Shown here one piece after another: positions 48,101 through 61,500 of a stretch of DNA of 64,000 nt. Position 1 is the first letter of the stretch. The number at the start of each line of letters is the position of its first letter. Under the pieces are notes generated by a model that saw only the letters and a program-made list of their open reading frames with translations, did not search any database and was not told the DNA's origin. Source of the DNA: Cyanoderma ruficeps (taxonomy: Eukaryota; Chordata; Aves; Passeriformes; Timaliidae); the NCBI GenBank assembly GCA_008694505.1, contig VZDJ01007747.1:5297390-5361389 (forward strand), given 5' to 3'. The position numbers and the translations under genes are program-made.

Positions 48101-50189
48101 CCCTGTCTTTGCACGGCTCCTGACAGAGTATCTCAAGCTGGGCAATCTTCTCTTTCAGCTCTGTGATCCTGTTGCCATTCATTATATGTGTATCTGTCAA
48201 CTGTCTGGACAGAGAGACATAAAAATGTTGTTGTATCTGCTGTTTGAGAAGGTGTAATACACATTTATTTTCCTGGACACATGTCTCATGTATCTAACGT
48301 GCTGCTACATGCACCCCTGTAAAACAGGGTGCCTCTATCAGCACTGGCATTTAGAGTTAAGGACAGGCAAAATAGGAGAGCACATGCTTAAGCTCATGCA
48401 AAACTTAACCATATGCAAAACTTGACTCTAATCAGCAAAACTCTTAACCAGTAATTAATGTATGAATATAACTCTATGGAAAGTTTTAATTTGCTCTCCT
48501 CCTGAAGTAAATGATAAACTCCTTTTCAATTATGGATGTATTTGTAAAACATAAGCACTCTAAATAAGCTGCTGTAAGTGTCTGAATGCCTAAATAATCT
48601 TTGACATAATGTCATAGAAGTGGAGCTCTGTCAAAAAACATATCCTTAAGATTTAGAAATATTAACAATGTTTTCAATTTTATTTCCAATGTCAACCTAT
48701 AAAAGACTATCACTGAATTTATAGATATGTTTTTAAACTAGGTAACTGAGCTAATTTTCATGGATATATGCAGCAAAATTGGCCAGAGTTAATGATTGCA
48801 CAAACATTCCAAATACTCTGCTTTACTGCAAAAACTCATGACCTCCAAAGGTCACAGAAAAAAAAATGGGGATAGCTGGCACAGTAGGAGAAACATAAAT
48901 AAAAATATTGCCATGCTTCATAACATTCTTATCTTGCACTTCTTGCACAATTAACAGTTTATCCAGGTAAGCAGAGAATTCACTATCAGATCCTCATGAT
49001 CCTTCTGTGTCTTGCTAGGCAGCTACTAATGGCAGTGTGGGGAGAACTGTCCACAAGAGCACAAAAAACCTTTCTGAGAGAGGCTTTTTGGCACTTGACA
49101 AAAAAACAGAAAGAAAACAATTCGTATTGTCAGTGAAAAAAGAAGTAGAAGATGCCTACTGTATAGTAGTTTCATGAGACAATATAGTGTTTTCATATCT
49201 GATAAGTTCTTCAATTATTTTCCTGGACTTCTGAGTAAAATCATCAATTGAATCTGTAAAACAGAAAAGGTACAAAATAATTGTAGTTAGTCAAATTAAA
49301 AAAAGAAAATCACATAAAGAATATTTTTCAGTTGTGTACTTATTTTTATATGCTCACGTGGTAATGTCTGCTTGTCTGAAGGATAGAGGTTTTGGATGTG
49401 TTGAATCAGATGGTCTGCTGTTACTGTGGCATTAGAAATCCGCTGCATAATTCTCTCCATTTCCTGCAGGTCACTATCCACAGCAGGATGGTATTTACTA
49501 AAGAAATCTGAAATGCCACAAGTTGTTGGGCAGAAGCTACCCTAAGGAGTAAAGAGAAATAGTTGGCGATATTTCAGGGGCAAAGAAAGCAGAGCAGAAT
49601 ATTTGGGCAGAGGAACTTCCAGACACTGCTGATACAAATGATAAAGGATAAAAAGGGGCAGGAATTTGCAACAGACTTTGTCTGCTGTATTTGAATTTTC
49701 AGAGACAGTTTACTTTCACACTCTGTACACATACAGGAAGAAAACAGTGCATGCCATTATTGTAGCATCTGCTGGATATGCACTCTTATCCACAGTGCAG
49801 CCTCCCATACACTTTTACCAAGCATATACTGCTATCAATAAATAACAGGTTTAAGCAAAGCACACTTAATAAGTACGGAAAACAATGATGAGGTACAAGT
49901 GATAATGCTAGTTAATAATCAGCATAGGAAAGCTTCAGTTACATTCTTAAGATAAAAGAAGATTGTTCAGGTACTTACAAATCTGTCATCCAATATGCAG
50001 CAGTTTTCTCTGGTAGCAATGTACTGAAGAGAAGAAAGAGGGCCATTTTTAGTGGATTTTCTCCAACACCACTTTCTGCACTAACACATTCCTTAACGCT
50101 GTCTCTTCACTTACCGCCATGCTGGTAGAAAAGAGCAGGGAGAGGAGAGACCCCAGGGGGGTCCAGCTGCACAACCTCATCCCCATCAT
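45149..50189 (-). CDS. FGG: Fibrinogen gamma chain; ten exons, apparently complete
   Basis: Exons in transcript order: 50115-50189, 49979-50023, 49358-49541, 49160-49253, 48074-48204, 47303-47436, 46984-47168, 46045-46322, 45531-45700, 45149-45163 (1311 nt, 436 aa). Most exon lengths (45, 184, 94, 131, 134, 185, 278) agree with human. A signal peptide precedes YIATRENCC. The ring motif CPTTC, a coiled coil with the N-glycosylation site NAT (equivalent to human NKT), and CQEPC follow. The C-terminal domain keeps the calcium loop [10 protein letters not shown] and pocket residues in [17 protein letters not shown]. The tail keeps the Gln-Gln and Lys used by factor XIIIa (GQQHNL...VK) and ends KQVGDA instead of human KQAGDV. 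The first of two adjacent ATGs was taken as start. A TTAAA-like box near 50270 is a weak TATA candidate. Confidence 0.97.
46567..46670. repeat. CA/TA and AATAG microsatellites with one N (FGG intron 7)
   Basis: An imperfect (CA)n-(TA)n run (about 46567-46600) is followed by about ten AATAG units (46616-46666) interrupted by an N at 46619. The sequence just after, 'gaagggacctataatgatca', resembles the reversed 3' end of CR1 or related avian elements, so the array may have grown from a retroposon tail. The true length is uncertain because of the N. Confidence 0.75.
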
Positions 50190-50288
50190 GTCTGTCCCAC
50201 CAGGTGCTGCCGACAGTTGTGCAGTCAGCAGCCGAGAATGTTCAACCTAGCACAGGGTGGCAGCAGTTTAAGGCAGCAGGCTGGAGCT

Positions 50289-50298
50289 GGGGGCGGGC
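50289..50298 (-). promoter_or_regulatory. FGG: GC box (Sp1-type) upstream of FGG
   Basis: GGGGGCGGGC on plus, about 100 bp upstream of the FGG ATG, within a locally GC-rich patch (50270-50340). Human FGG also has an Sp1 site in its proximal promoter. HNF1 or C/EBP motifs as clear as those of FGA and FGB were not seen here. Confidence 0.45.
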
Positions 50299-50637
50299 AC
50301 TGGGAGGTGGTGGGAAGAGGTGGGGTAGGGATTTGAGGTGGATTCCCAGAATTTGCACATACACTCCTCCCATTTTCAGAACACGCTCTGCACTTAGTCG
50401 CTCGTTGTCTGCTCCAGCTGGGTCTCAGGAGAGGTAGGAAGGTGAGACAAGGCATGGAGATGCTACACCTAGTCACAAGTGTAATCAAACTCACAGATCG
50501 CTTCGTAATGGAGGCTGGCAGAAGTTCCACTCTAATAGCACAGGGAAAAGCCACTGTAGCAATCTGAAGTATCTGTACCAACTATCAATTGCCTAACAAT
50601 AAATGATATTTTGGGATTACGTAGACCTTTCCTGCCA

Positions 50638-50705
50638 CCTGTGGATGACAAAACTGAGGCAGAGAAAGGTATGAAGAAGTCATTGGGCAGTGGCATATCT
50701 GGAAA
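50638..50705 (-). mobile_element. MIR-like ancient SINE fragment, antisense
   Basis: 'gatgacaaaactgaggcaga' followed by 'gtcattgggcagtggcatat' resembles the reverse complement of the MIR core ('gatgaggaaactgaggcaca ... agtggcagagctgg'). It is short and diverged; identification is by eye only. Confidence 0.4.
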
Positions 50706-51137
50706 AAAGTCAGCGGTACTTCTCATGGGCAATGAGAGTATAAATGTTCCCTATCCTTCAACACAGCGAGTCCATTCCAATGACTTTGATCAATGCTTCC
50801 TTGCTGGAGAACTAATGTTGTTGGTATCTGCCTTAATCAATACTGCTACAAGAGTGCTGACAAGCCCCATCTTCTGCCATGGGCTTTCTTCCAGCAAATT
50901 ACTTCCGTGTCTCCTTTTGCATGCTATCTGTATTGGTAGCATTAACAACTTTTCCATTCATGACCTAGACCTGGTGTCTGAACTATGGCTTCTTCAGAGA
51001 AAACCTGATTTAGTGCCTGTACAGCACAATGTGTGATAAGACAATGTTGAATGAGGCTTTTGACTCTGCTACGTTTGACCAAATGGTGAGAAGAATGGTG
51101 AGAATAGGACTCAGGGATAGACCTGTTGTTACTGGGG

Positions 51138-51182
51138 TCAGCTTTGTGATTTCAGGCAAATGACTTCATCTCTGTACAGCAG
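51138..51182 (+). mobile_element. MIR-like ancient SINE fragment, sense
   Basis: 'tgtgatttcaggcaaatgac' followed by 'ttcatctctgta' resembles the MIR core 'tgtgaccttgggcaagtcac ... ttaacctctctg'. About 45 bp are recognisable. Confidence 0.35.
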
Positions 51183-54100
51183 AATCAATGTTTCAACTTG
51201 GCCTAATAGGTACTTAAAACATGGGAAAAAAGCATTCTATAGGAACCAGATAATTAGAAAATTAGATATAATTATACCCTGAAACATGGAGAAAATCCAC
51301 CACATATTGCCAGAAGGAAATGTGAGCATTTAAAATGCTAAAACTCAGTCTGACGTGACACTTATGTAAGGCTGAAGCCTTGTTCCTGGGAGAGTCAGCT
51401 TTCCAGTAACTGTACTGATGACCAGTGAGTTAGTTGCCAGTCTTTTCCAAAGGATAACTGATGCTAAAGGTTTGTCTTTCCAAATCTGGTGTTAATTACC
51501 TTCAAGAGCCATGTGCAGAATGTGTTCTTGGTGACTTTACTGATACAAATAGGACATGGTTCCACTTTTTACAGAGTTACTTCTGTTTCCTAAAGTGTGA
51601 CAATAAAGTAAATAGAACTGCATAGAAGTCTATCTGCTGTTGTGTTTTTTACTGTTGCTTCACTGGTGCTGTTAACATGGACTGAGGAAACTACTGCTGA
51701 ACCTCCTTGTCACTGCTGCTCATACACTGAGCTTGCTTCGCTTCTTCCTTGCGGTTCGTGACACAAGGGTCCACAGGGTCCTAGAGATACCATTCCAGAG
51801 GCTGTGCACCAGCAGGATTCCCTTAGATATGACAAGACAGCATGAGTAGGTTGCTGGTATGAACTTTGTAATGTAACAGCTTTAACACAGATGTACGCTG
51901 CAGAGTACAGATGGGCACATACTGTTCATGATGCAATAGGTGAACCACATAGCACAATTCAGGTATCCCTAATCCTCTGACAGAATAAAGAGCACATCTT
52001 TCCATTTTGTCACTACAAGTAGTACATATAGGCTTGAAACTCTGTCAGAAGACTGTTTGGTAGCAGAAAACGAAAAAAAAATTCTTGCGTTCCTAGGCAA
52101 GTATTTCAGGAGTCAGAGAAGATGACAGCAGTGAACTCTGGCAGTAAAAGTCTAGTTCATCTTGAGTTAAAAACCCGAAGATTTTATAATTCAAGCATGA
52201 GAATAGCTATAATGACATAATAACAATGTATAAATAGAGTTTCAATGTTCAAGGTAAATGTCTAATTGGTGGGAAAAACAAAAGTATCATTATCCCTACA
52301 AATGGGTTAGGAATAGGAAACCTGAATTTTCAGTCAGATGCTTGTTACACAAAATTATCACTGTATATATTTACATTCATGAAGGAGTCAATTTTTGACA
52401 TTGCCTTAATGATTACCAAATATTTGCACTCTGCAATTACAAGTGTTGCTTAGCTCTATTTGTGGTCACGACTGTGGTACTTCATAGCAGAAGATGTAAA
52501 TATTTAAACCTCAGGAAATTTTTGTTTGCTTTACTATTACATGGTCATGAATAATTAATCATTTCATATATTTGTTTCTTTTTTCTTTTCTTTTGTTATT
52601 TCACCTTTCATTATTTAGAATAAAAGATCTTATTCCTACTTTTAGTTAAGTTGAAAGCAATACGTATTCCTAGCGGAAAGACTGCGTGGTATTCTTCCTC
52701 CCTTACATACCGTTTTGTCTTGGTGGGTCTTGGTTACAAAACAGCTGACCCACTTACCAAACAAGTGTGCTAGAGTCCTAATTGTACCCTCAGATGTGTC
52801 CAGCCTAATTTAGTGTTGATTTTCTGGCCAGTGTTTTCTTTCCAGGAATTCTGTTTGCTGGTTTAGTAACAGATGAGGAACAAATCGTGTAGCACTGGTG
52901 GAAGGAAGAGTTCTCAAACTCAGCGTAGTCTTTTCCCGCAATTTATTTTTGAGGAGAGAGTAAAGGTGAATCATTATTTGTTTGAAAGAGATTTCTTCAA
53001 CTCAATATTGATTAGTATTTTTTGTCAGCCGCTAGGACACTATCCAACACCTTCCCATCATTCATAAAAAAACCGTTCCTCAGAAAAACAAACCCGAAGA
53101 AACAGGTTTGTGTCTGTAAATTAGTTCCTGAATATCAGAATATCCTTATGGCTGCCTTAAGAATCTAACCTGAAAAATCAGTCTACAACATTGTAGAAAC
53201 GCTTTAGTGATGAGTTTTAAGATTTCCCATGGGCTTTTATTACTGTTTAACTGAAAGTGTTCAGTGGACTTGACATGGACTTGCATTTTTTTAGATACTG
53301 CATAAGATAATTTTCCTATTTAAAAATAAACATTGAAAAATACCAAGTGGTAAATGCTGAAAAAACATCCGTACTATGCTTTGCTATCCATCACCAATAT
53401 GTATCACCCTGCTTGCTTTACTAAACACATTAGTGGGCAAAATTCCCTTTGCTCAGTTAATCGATGCGTGGGTGATAATTAGGATGAGAAATAGAGACAA
53501 CTAAAAAGCTGTCTAGTAGCGAAGTTATGCCGATGGTGGGCAGGAAAGCCAAGTGCATTAAAGTGAAAATGAAAAAAAGGAAGTTTTGTAACATATCTTT
53601 CTCTTTCATTTTTCAAAATATGGGCAAAAGGTAAAACATAAACTTTTTTTCCAATTGGATAGTCCTGTCGGTGCAGCACATTTCTTCCTCACTTGTTCTG
53701 AAGTGAAATGAGTCAACAAAAACCAGTTGCTGTGCAAGGGAAAGCCTTTAATTTCTTTATACTTGTGACACTTGTACGGGTACTTGCTGTGCTTCTGCTC
53801 AAATACTGACTGGAAATAGTTGTTTCTTTGAAAACTGAGTGAAGAACAGTAAGGAATGTATGTACTTCATGTCAGCCAGAACCTTTCATTTTGCAAAAAA
53901 TTATGGGATATTTTGCTGCCTCCACACAGTGAATACACATTTTAGAGTGTATTCTTTTATAATTATAGGCTAATATATTTTCTTAAAACATGGAGTTACA
54001 CTGATTCATGACTTTTCATGTCAGCACTTTTAATAACATAAAAGAGTGAACTTATGTCTCAAAAAAAAGGAATGTGATATAAAGGAATGAAGTCAAGATG

Positions 54101-57100
54101 ATTCAGAGAATAACTCACTTTGCTCTTCCGTCATAGCTGAGATTTGTCTGAATCCTGGAGCATAGGACACTACACCTCAAAATTCTAAAATCTATTAAAA
54201 TACTAAAAAAGCCCTAAACCATGTTTAGTGAAACATTATTATTGAGCTTTAATTTTTTTGTCCTTTATTTAGGTGTATTCAACATAGTAAATTACCTGTC
54301 TTTACTGATCTGCAGATTTTCAACTGTTGATTCACTTAGAAAGGTTGGTATTCAGACTGTCTGCAGAAGAGAGATTGCAGTGTATACTTTACCTTGAGGG
54401 CAAGAACAGTGAACTTATTTGTTAAACAAAGAGATGCACTAATTTGTGGGAACGAGATAAGTAGTAAATTCAAATATTTGCTGAGTATTTTGTAATTAGT
54501 TGAGAGGACAGAGCCTCAATAAACTAAACAGAGCTCACTTCAATGATCGAACATATAGGCTGATGTTATTGGTTTGGACAGGAACTTACTGACAATAACA
54601 TTAAAAGAAATACAGCAAAAATGCAATGTATTTCTCAATAAACCCCTGGCCTGTGAAATATTTTGCTTGTACCTTTTTAAGCAAGCAGAAGAAGCCTGAC
54701 TGTCAGAGAAATCCTAGAAATATAAAGGAAAGTGTATTTGTTTTGGAAAAAATGTACTCTGTGTTGTTCTTTCTGACTTCCAGGGTTAGGACTGAATGCC
54801 ATTAATTCAGGATGATGGAAGTGGAAGAGTGAATTCCACAGTTTTTTTACACATTATCTGTGCTCCATGCTAGTTCATGAATCTGTTTACAGGAAGAGAA
54901 GCACAGACTTTGAAACATTAATAGCACTAGCCAATTAAATGTAAATATAATCATTTAGGGTCACTGAAGGAAAGAGAAGCTCAGATTTATCTACATGTAA
55001 ACCATGAGCAAAAAAAAAAAAAGGGCTTCTTTATTTTTTTTTTTTAATCTGTAGTCTTTATCTTTCTCTGGCATAAAAAATAAAGCCAGAAGATTTTTCT
55101 TTCCCCCACTTTCTTCTCACAAATTATGAGGGGAATTCTGGCTTATGCTTAAAAATTTTACATTAAGCAATGGGTTCCTATCACTCATCCTATGGGTGAG
55201 TGAGTTGTGACAGCTTTTATTGTTGACCCATATCCCCTACACAGGTCACAAATAGAATCAAGTCTTTACTACCACCTCCTGTCTATGAATTTCACACAGG
55301 CTTGTTACTGATTGTAGTTTCTTTTGGGCTTCACTGACAACCACACAGTGCCATCTGATGTCCTCAAAGTGCAATAAACTGTTCCTAAAATCTCTTAAAT
55401 CATCTCAAAAATTAAGACTTGACCATCGCAGAGTATTGCTTCCCTAAGCCTACCTGGAAAAGAACTACTATATAATTTGCCTGTGTTTTCATTAAAACAA
55501 TCCTAACTTCATGTATAAAATAATGGGCTCTGAGCTAATCATTACTGCCCAAGATGGAATCATGATGGTACTGAAAATCAGTCTATATTAAGAAAATAAT
55601 TTTTGAAGTGGACGGATAGAGGTAGTGAACAAATTACTCTCTCAGAAAAATGGATGGTTTTGCTGCAATCTCAATAAGCTTATTAACGAGTCTACTTATT
55701 TTTGGACAAGTATAAATTGAGTAAGAAACAAATTCGCTGTGGGAACCAACAGAATACAGGCTTTGATCCCTTCATCACTTCACTGCACCATTGCAAATAA
55801 TGGAAACTATTCTAAATCCTTTCCTTGCATTTTTGGGAGATCAACTAATGCGTATGTCTTAGTATTAAATATATGTTGGATATTAATAGTCTCACACAGC
55901 TGTCAACATCTATATGCGAATTTGTGAAAACTGTATTTAAGGTTCCATAAGGACCCTGAAATGTTTTCTAACAAAGCAAGATCCAGTCCTTCCCTCCAAA
56001 CCATGGGCAGTGGCTGTCAAAATCCATGCTATGAAAATACTTGAGAGAAGTTAAAAGAATAAAGCACTTTCTAGATTCCAAAATTGTTTCACCAACGTAC
56101 ACATGTGCGTGTAAATGCTTATTTCGTAATATAGATAAAATGCCCGGTTCAGGCGGAGAGAGAAAGAAACGCACAGAGGATGCTGCCGGGAGCAGGTGGC
56201 TGTTTTTGGGCCCGGGGATTGTTTTGCAGGCGAGAAGGGTGCGGACAGCGGGGAAACACAGCCACCTACCGGCCCCTGGGTTCCCTGGCCTCAGCAGCCA
56301 GCTCTTCTCACGCCCACAAGTTCAGTTTTACAGCATGAAAACGTGGCCCAACCCATTCCAGTGGAACCTTCACTTACATCCATGGGTTATCAATGATTCT
56401 GCTTATCAGTGATTGGCGTTTATTTTGGATGCGTTCAAGCACAGAAGGGGGGACTGCAGCACGTTGACAACAGTATCTCAGCCAAGGTGAACTACACTTG
56501 AATTTCACCCCAGGATTTGAGAGGATTGCATGGTTTGCAGAGGATTAGCCACGTTTCCTGCCACGCTGCAATATGTTGGCACCTGACTATAATTGTTCAG
56601 TATCAAAGCACACGTGGAAGACACTTTAAAATATATTTACAGAAAGCATCTGTGTCTACACAGATAGCCATGTATTTTGTACCAGACAGTGCTCTGATTC
56701 TTGCTTTGAAGTTGACTTAAAGGAGCTACAATAAATATATGTTTAGGACCAAGCTCTCTGAAGTCAACTATGCATACATTACCTGGTGGGATGTTTACTA
56801 GTTTATAGGGACTCAAAAGCTGCAAATTTTCAACATAATAATGGAATAATTTCATAGTGTGATAATAAAAATCTGTATAGGGAATCAAATTTTCTTTCTT
56901 TATGACCTCTTTGGTTCTGCCTGTTTAACAGATTAGGACAGCAATTGTTCATCACTCAGGCACTGCACTGAGAACATAAAATGGTGCTTTATAGCTCTTC
57001 TTTGCAACAGGACAACATTATACCTCCCTAAATAAGGAACCAAATTCTGAGATCACCGCATGACTATTTCCTATCTTCTCTCAACTGCATTATTTCTAAT

Positions 57101-57779
57101 CACAGTTTGAAAATAATCTAACTGGAAGTCTCATCAACAATTTCTAGAAGTACTTATTTTCAACTTTTTACATCAGTAAAACCCCCTCTCATCATCACCA
57201 CGTACTTACCATATGTCACTAAGGTCATAACACTTAGGTCAGTGTTACACCAAACACTGTTACACATTTTATTTTTCATCACTCCTACAAAGACTCCCAA
57301 CTTTCATCATTTGCAAGATACATTTCAAATCCACTTGGAATAGACGTGTACTTGTTAAGGAAGGCCAATCTGTTATTGTGTCAGAGTAGCAGGTAAGACT
57401 CCGGTTCAGGCACAGTCCTGGTTCGTGTCACACACGGAGGATCCGTCCTGAAGCACCTGTACACGATTAGCCCTCTCTGGAGATGTCCAGAGACGGCCCT
57501 CCGGCTCAGACGGCAGGAATAGGAAATCGTTCTTCCTTATATATGAGGGTACTTCCCGCTTTAGTGACATTTTCCTCACGTCCACAAACTAGAAATTCAG
57601 TCGGGACCTGAGAAACGCTTTCTCTCAGAACAGAGACGTGCACTTCCACACAGAAAGCCTTGTTTTTAAACAAACGCATTTTGCATTTAGCAGAGGAGGA
57701 AAAAGGTTTCATAAGGATTCCATAACCGGACTATCTGACACGCTTCTGACGTTATCCCGAGTCTTAAGACGGAGTTTCC

Positions 57780-58570
57780 ACTGCCGATCTTTTGCCCCGA
57801 CACACGGCCGCACGCCTCGGAGGCGACACGGGTGCGCTCGCCAAGCCCGCAGCGCCTCGGGGATGCGACAGCCCCGCATCGCCACCACCACCGAGCCGCG
57901 GCCAGCCTGGGGCCCGGGCACGGCCCGAACCAGAGAGGCCCCGCTCGGACACGCCCCGAGCTGGACCCATCAGTGCCCTACTAGCGCTGTACGTACACCC
58001 GCTACGCCCGGCTGCGCCCGCACAACTCTCAGCACTCTCCCCCGCTCACCCAGCGTTTAGAAACTTTCTCCCGCCCCTTTTCCCAATCGCCTCCGCAGGC
58101 CCCAGCTCCTCCCCAGCCCTGTGTTCGGCGGCCGCAGCCAGGGCGGTGCCCGCGCTCCCGCCGCCGCCACCATGAGCTGCTCCGCGCTGCTGGCGCTCCG
58201 GGGGCCGCGGCTCCTGGGGGCCGCCGCCCGCCCGCCCCGCTGGTGCCGCCGGCGCAGCGCGGGCTGCGAGCCCCCGGCGGGCGCCGCGGTGCGCATCGGC
58301 TGCGCCTCCGGCTTCTGGGGGGACACGGCGGCCGCAGGTGGGCGGTGGGGCGGCAGCGGCTGCCCGGTGGGCGGCGGGGAGACCCGGCGGGGCACGGGGG
58401 CCGGGGCACGGGGGCCGGGCGAGCCCGGCGGGGCGGCGGCCCCAGCGCCATAGGCAGCCCCGTTGCGCAAGCGGCCGGGCCGGGGCCGCCGCCGCACGCC
58501 CGGGCGGGCCGGCCCGGCACCGGGAGTAGGGGCGGGCGACGGTGCCCGGTGCTGATGGTGCCTTCTTGCC
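57780..58570 (+). promoter_or_regulatory. CpG island promoter of the AtuA-like gene
   Basis: About 800 bp of very GC- and CpG-rich DNA, sharply different from the AT-rich DNA on both sides, covers exon 1 and the start of intron 1. No TATA box was seen near the ATG. This is the usual signature of a broadly expressed promoter. Confidence 0.75.
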
Positions 58571-61500
58571 TGCCCCGCCAGTGCCGCAGCTGCTGTACGG
58601 AGGGAAGCTGGATTTTCTCGTCTTCGATTACCTCTCCGAGATCACCATGTCGCTGCTGACGGCCGCCAAGGCCCGGTCTCCCGTAAGTAAAGCCCGTGTT
58701 CGGCCCCGGCGTGCTGGGCTTGGCCGGGGCGGGTGCGCTCCGGTACTTTCCGACCTCCCGAGCTCTCCTTCAGCGCAAATCGCGCCCGAAGCGTGTTTAA
58801 GACATACCTGGTTCCGGGGACACGGTTCTTTAAGTATACTTTCTTCTCGCATGTGTTTATTTACATCCATTCAGTTTCATATAATGAAAGTGTTCATGTT
58901 GTTTCCCATCGTATTACCCAAACATTTTGAAAGGTGGTTGTTCTTCCTTGTTTTCTGTGTTATCCAAGGAAAGGGGTTGGGATGACCTACCTGTAAGAAT
59001 GGTTACAGTTCTTAATTATTTCAGGTTTTAGGTTACACTCCGGATTTTGTCTCCACTGCCATGGCTCCCTATATAAAAGATATTCACAGGAAAGGTATGC
59101 TACTCCTTGCATGAGTTTGTATGTAAATTCAGTACACCTGCTTATGAAGGCAGGCTGACACAGTTGGAGCTGTTCAGTCTGGAGAAGAAATGGCTCTGGG
59201 AAGGCCTTACAGCACTTCCAGTACCTAAAGGGGGCTTGCAAGAAAGCTGGACTTTTTACAAGGATGTGTAGTGATGGAAGAAGGGGGAATGGCCATAAGC
59301 TGGTGTAGATTTAGATTGGATGCTACAAAGAAATTCTTTACTGTGAGGGTGACGAAGGACTGGAACAGGTTGTCCAGAGAAGTTATGAATGCTCCATCCC
59401 TGGAAGCGTTCAGGGCCAGGATGGATGGAGCCCTGAATAGCCTTGCCCAGAGCAGGGGACTTGGAACTGGGTGATCTCTAAGGTCCTTTTGATCCAAAGC
59501 ATTCTAGGATTGTATGAAAAATTCCATTGTAATTGATGTGGGGTACAGGACTGATGGTGAGATGGGGTTGATTTAAGATGTTTGTTAGCATTCTAAATAT
59601 ATACGTGTATTTCCATGTATGTCTTACTATAGCTTTAATTTGTGAATGGCAGATTGCTTTAAACATCTTTTTTTAAAATGTGAGATCTAGATGCTTTCAA
59701 GATAATTTTAAGTTTTTCAAAATTCCCACATAGTTCTACAATGTAACTTTCCACTCACTTGTTTTTTGTTTACATTAATAAAGTTTCACAGTGTCTACTA
59801 CTGTTCCTGTTGGAGATGTTTGATGCTGTCTGTCTGCCTCCTTATGTGTGTCTTTCTGGTCACTTTCTCCTTCCATTCATAAAGGATAGATGAGAAGTAT
59901 CTATAGCAGTTATTTTTTCTCTAAACAATTTTCTATTGGCTTATTCTAATCCTTTCACAGGTTAAATGTGGTTGATATTTTAATGTGGTTTTCATATTTT
60001 GCTTAATTGAATGTCTGTTACCTTGCGAAGGTGATACCTGGCTTGTGCGACAGCGCACCTTTTAAAGTACAGGTGATTGATTATTGATGATGCTGAACTT
60101 TATTTGCCTTCTTTTTTTCCTATTAGGTGTTCGTGTCATCAGTAATGCTGGTGGAATTAATCCACTTGCTTGCGCAGCTGCCCTTCAGGAGGTGGCAAAG
60201 AAAGCAGATGTCGATTTGAAAATAGCTGTTGTTGCTGGAGATGATCTGATGAGTGAGGTATTTCACTTTGTTTTAAGCCTTAGTAGCACGAGTCTGTGTA
60301 GCATGAAGGTGGCATTTGCTGTCCCATAGGAACTTTGTGTGTCTTTACGCAGTAGTCTTCTGCTATCAGAAGCATTGTTCTTCAGTATCTTTTAGTTTTA
60401 TTTAAATGCATAAATACAATTCTTGGCACATCTGGTGTTTGGTATGTAGTGGGGGTGAATTTTATAAGCTTGTGGATCTTCTATTTAGCTTTTTGAAGCA
60501 AAACGTGAATATGCTGTAAGGTCTGCCTGCTCTTCAGGAGAAGCAGAACAGTACATGCTGTTACTTACTGGTTCTGTCTAAACTAGATAATCAGGTGTGT
60601 TAATTCTTCTGAATATGGTGTAGCTGCCACAAATTCAAGTGTTTATCCCTTCCAGGTTTTTTAGTGGTTTACAGGCATTTCCTGATGTTATTTTGTTTAT
60701 AGAGAGCTGGTTTTCAGGTTTTGAGTAATTAGTTTACAGCTGGTAAGGCAATGTTAAGTGAGAGGATTGAAGAGTTATTATTTAAAAAAAAAATCGAAAG
60801 ACTAAATACAGGAGAACCCTTTTTTCTTTTTTTTTTTTTTTTGTGTTACTTAAAGACTTAACACTTTATCTATGAAATCTGCAAAAAAATGTTGGCCATA
60901 CCTGAAAAGCTACTGGGAAAAGAGTTTATACACAATAGTAGTTAAGAGAGGAGAAGTTTGCGCTGTGGTTAAATCTCTGCCTGTAACTTGGAAAATTATT
61001 TATCTACATAGGATCTGTTACTCCTTGCATGCTCTTGAATGTGGAAGATCGTCAAGTAAGATTCTTTATTTGCAAGTTATGTGTGGTGCCTGGACTTCCT
61101 TTGGAGAAACTTCTGCCCTACTGAAATTACTTTACTGTCTGTGGGCCAGATTTTCATTACTGGTACAACAGTAAAGTGGTTGCTATTTGAGCTTGTTATG
61201 GATGTATCTGATCTGAATTGCATTGTTTTCTATGCTGTTGTCAGTACATGACTTACAGGAACAAAAAAGACACAGCTTTTATGGTCTACAGACAACTTCT
61301 ACTCGTGATACATGAAACATGCTAAACGTTACTTGTGGTTTGGAGGATTTTGGTCATTACGTAGGGTACCAAATTAGTTCAGAGTGGAAGTTTGGGTTGT
61401 TGTTTTTTTTTCCCACGCTACAGATCCCACCTGTAAATCAGTATTTACAGTTTACAATGGACATTGTGTCTGTGGAGTCACTGTCCCCTCAATCCACTGG

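Larger units (their letters stand above)
50300..57780. other. Gene-poor DNA between FGG and the AtuA-like gene
   Basis: Mostly AT-rich, with no recognised coding sequence. Two MIR-like fragments lie at 50638-50705 and 51138-51182. A GC-enriched patch at about 56140-56340 stands out but has no recognised gene. Poly-A/T tracts are common (e.g. 55010-55045). In human the gene after FGG is LRAT; no LRAT coding sequence was seen here. Confidence 0.55.

Noticed and set aside
57638..58659. Several long overlapping frames on both strands around 58 kb
   Set aside because: They are a by-product of the stop-poor CpG island. Only the frame of exon 1 (58172-58337) shows domain similarity and joins the downstream exons in phase.
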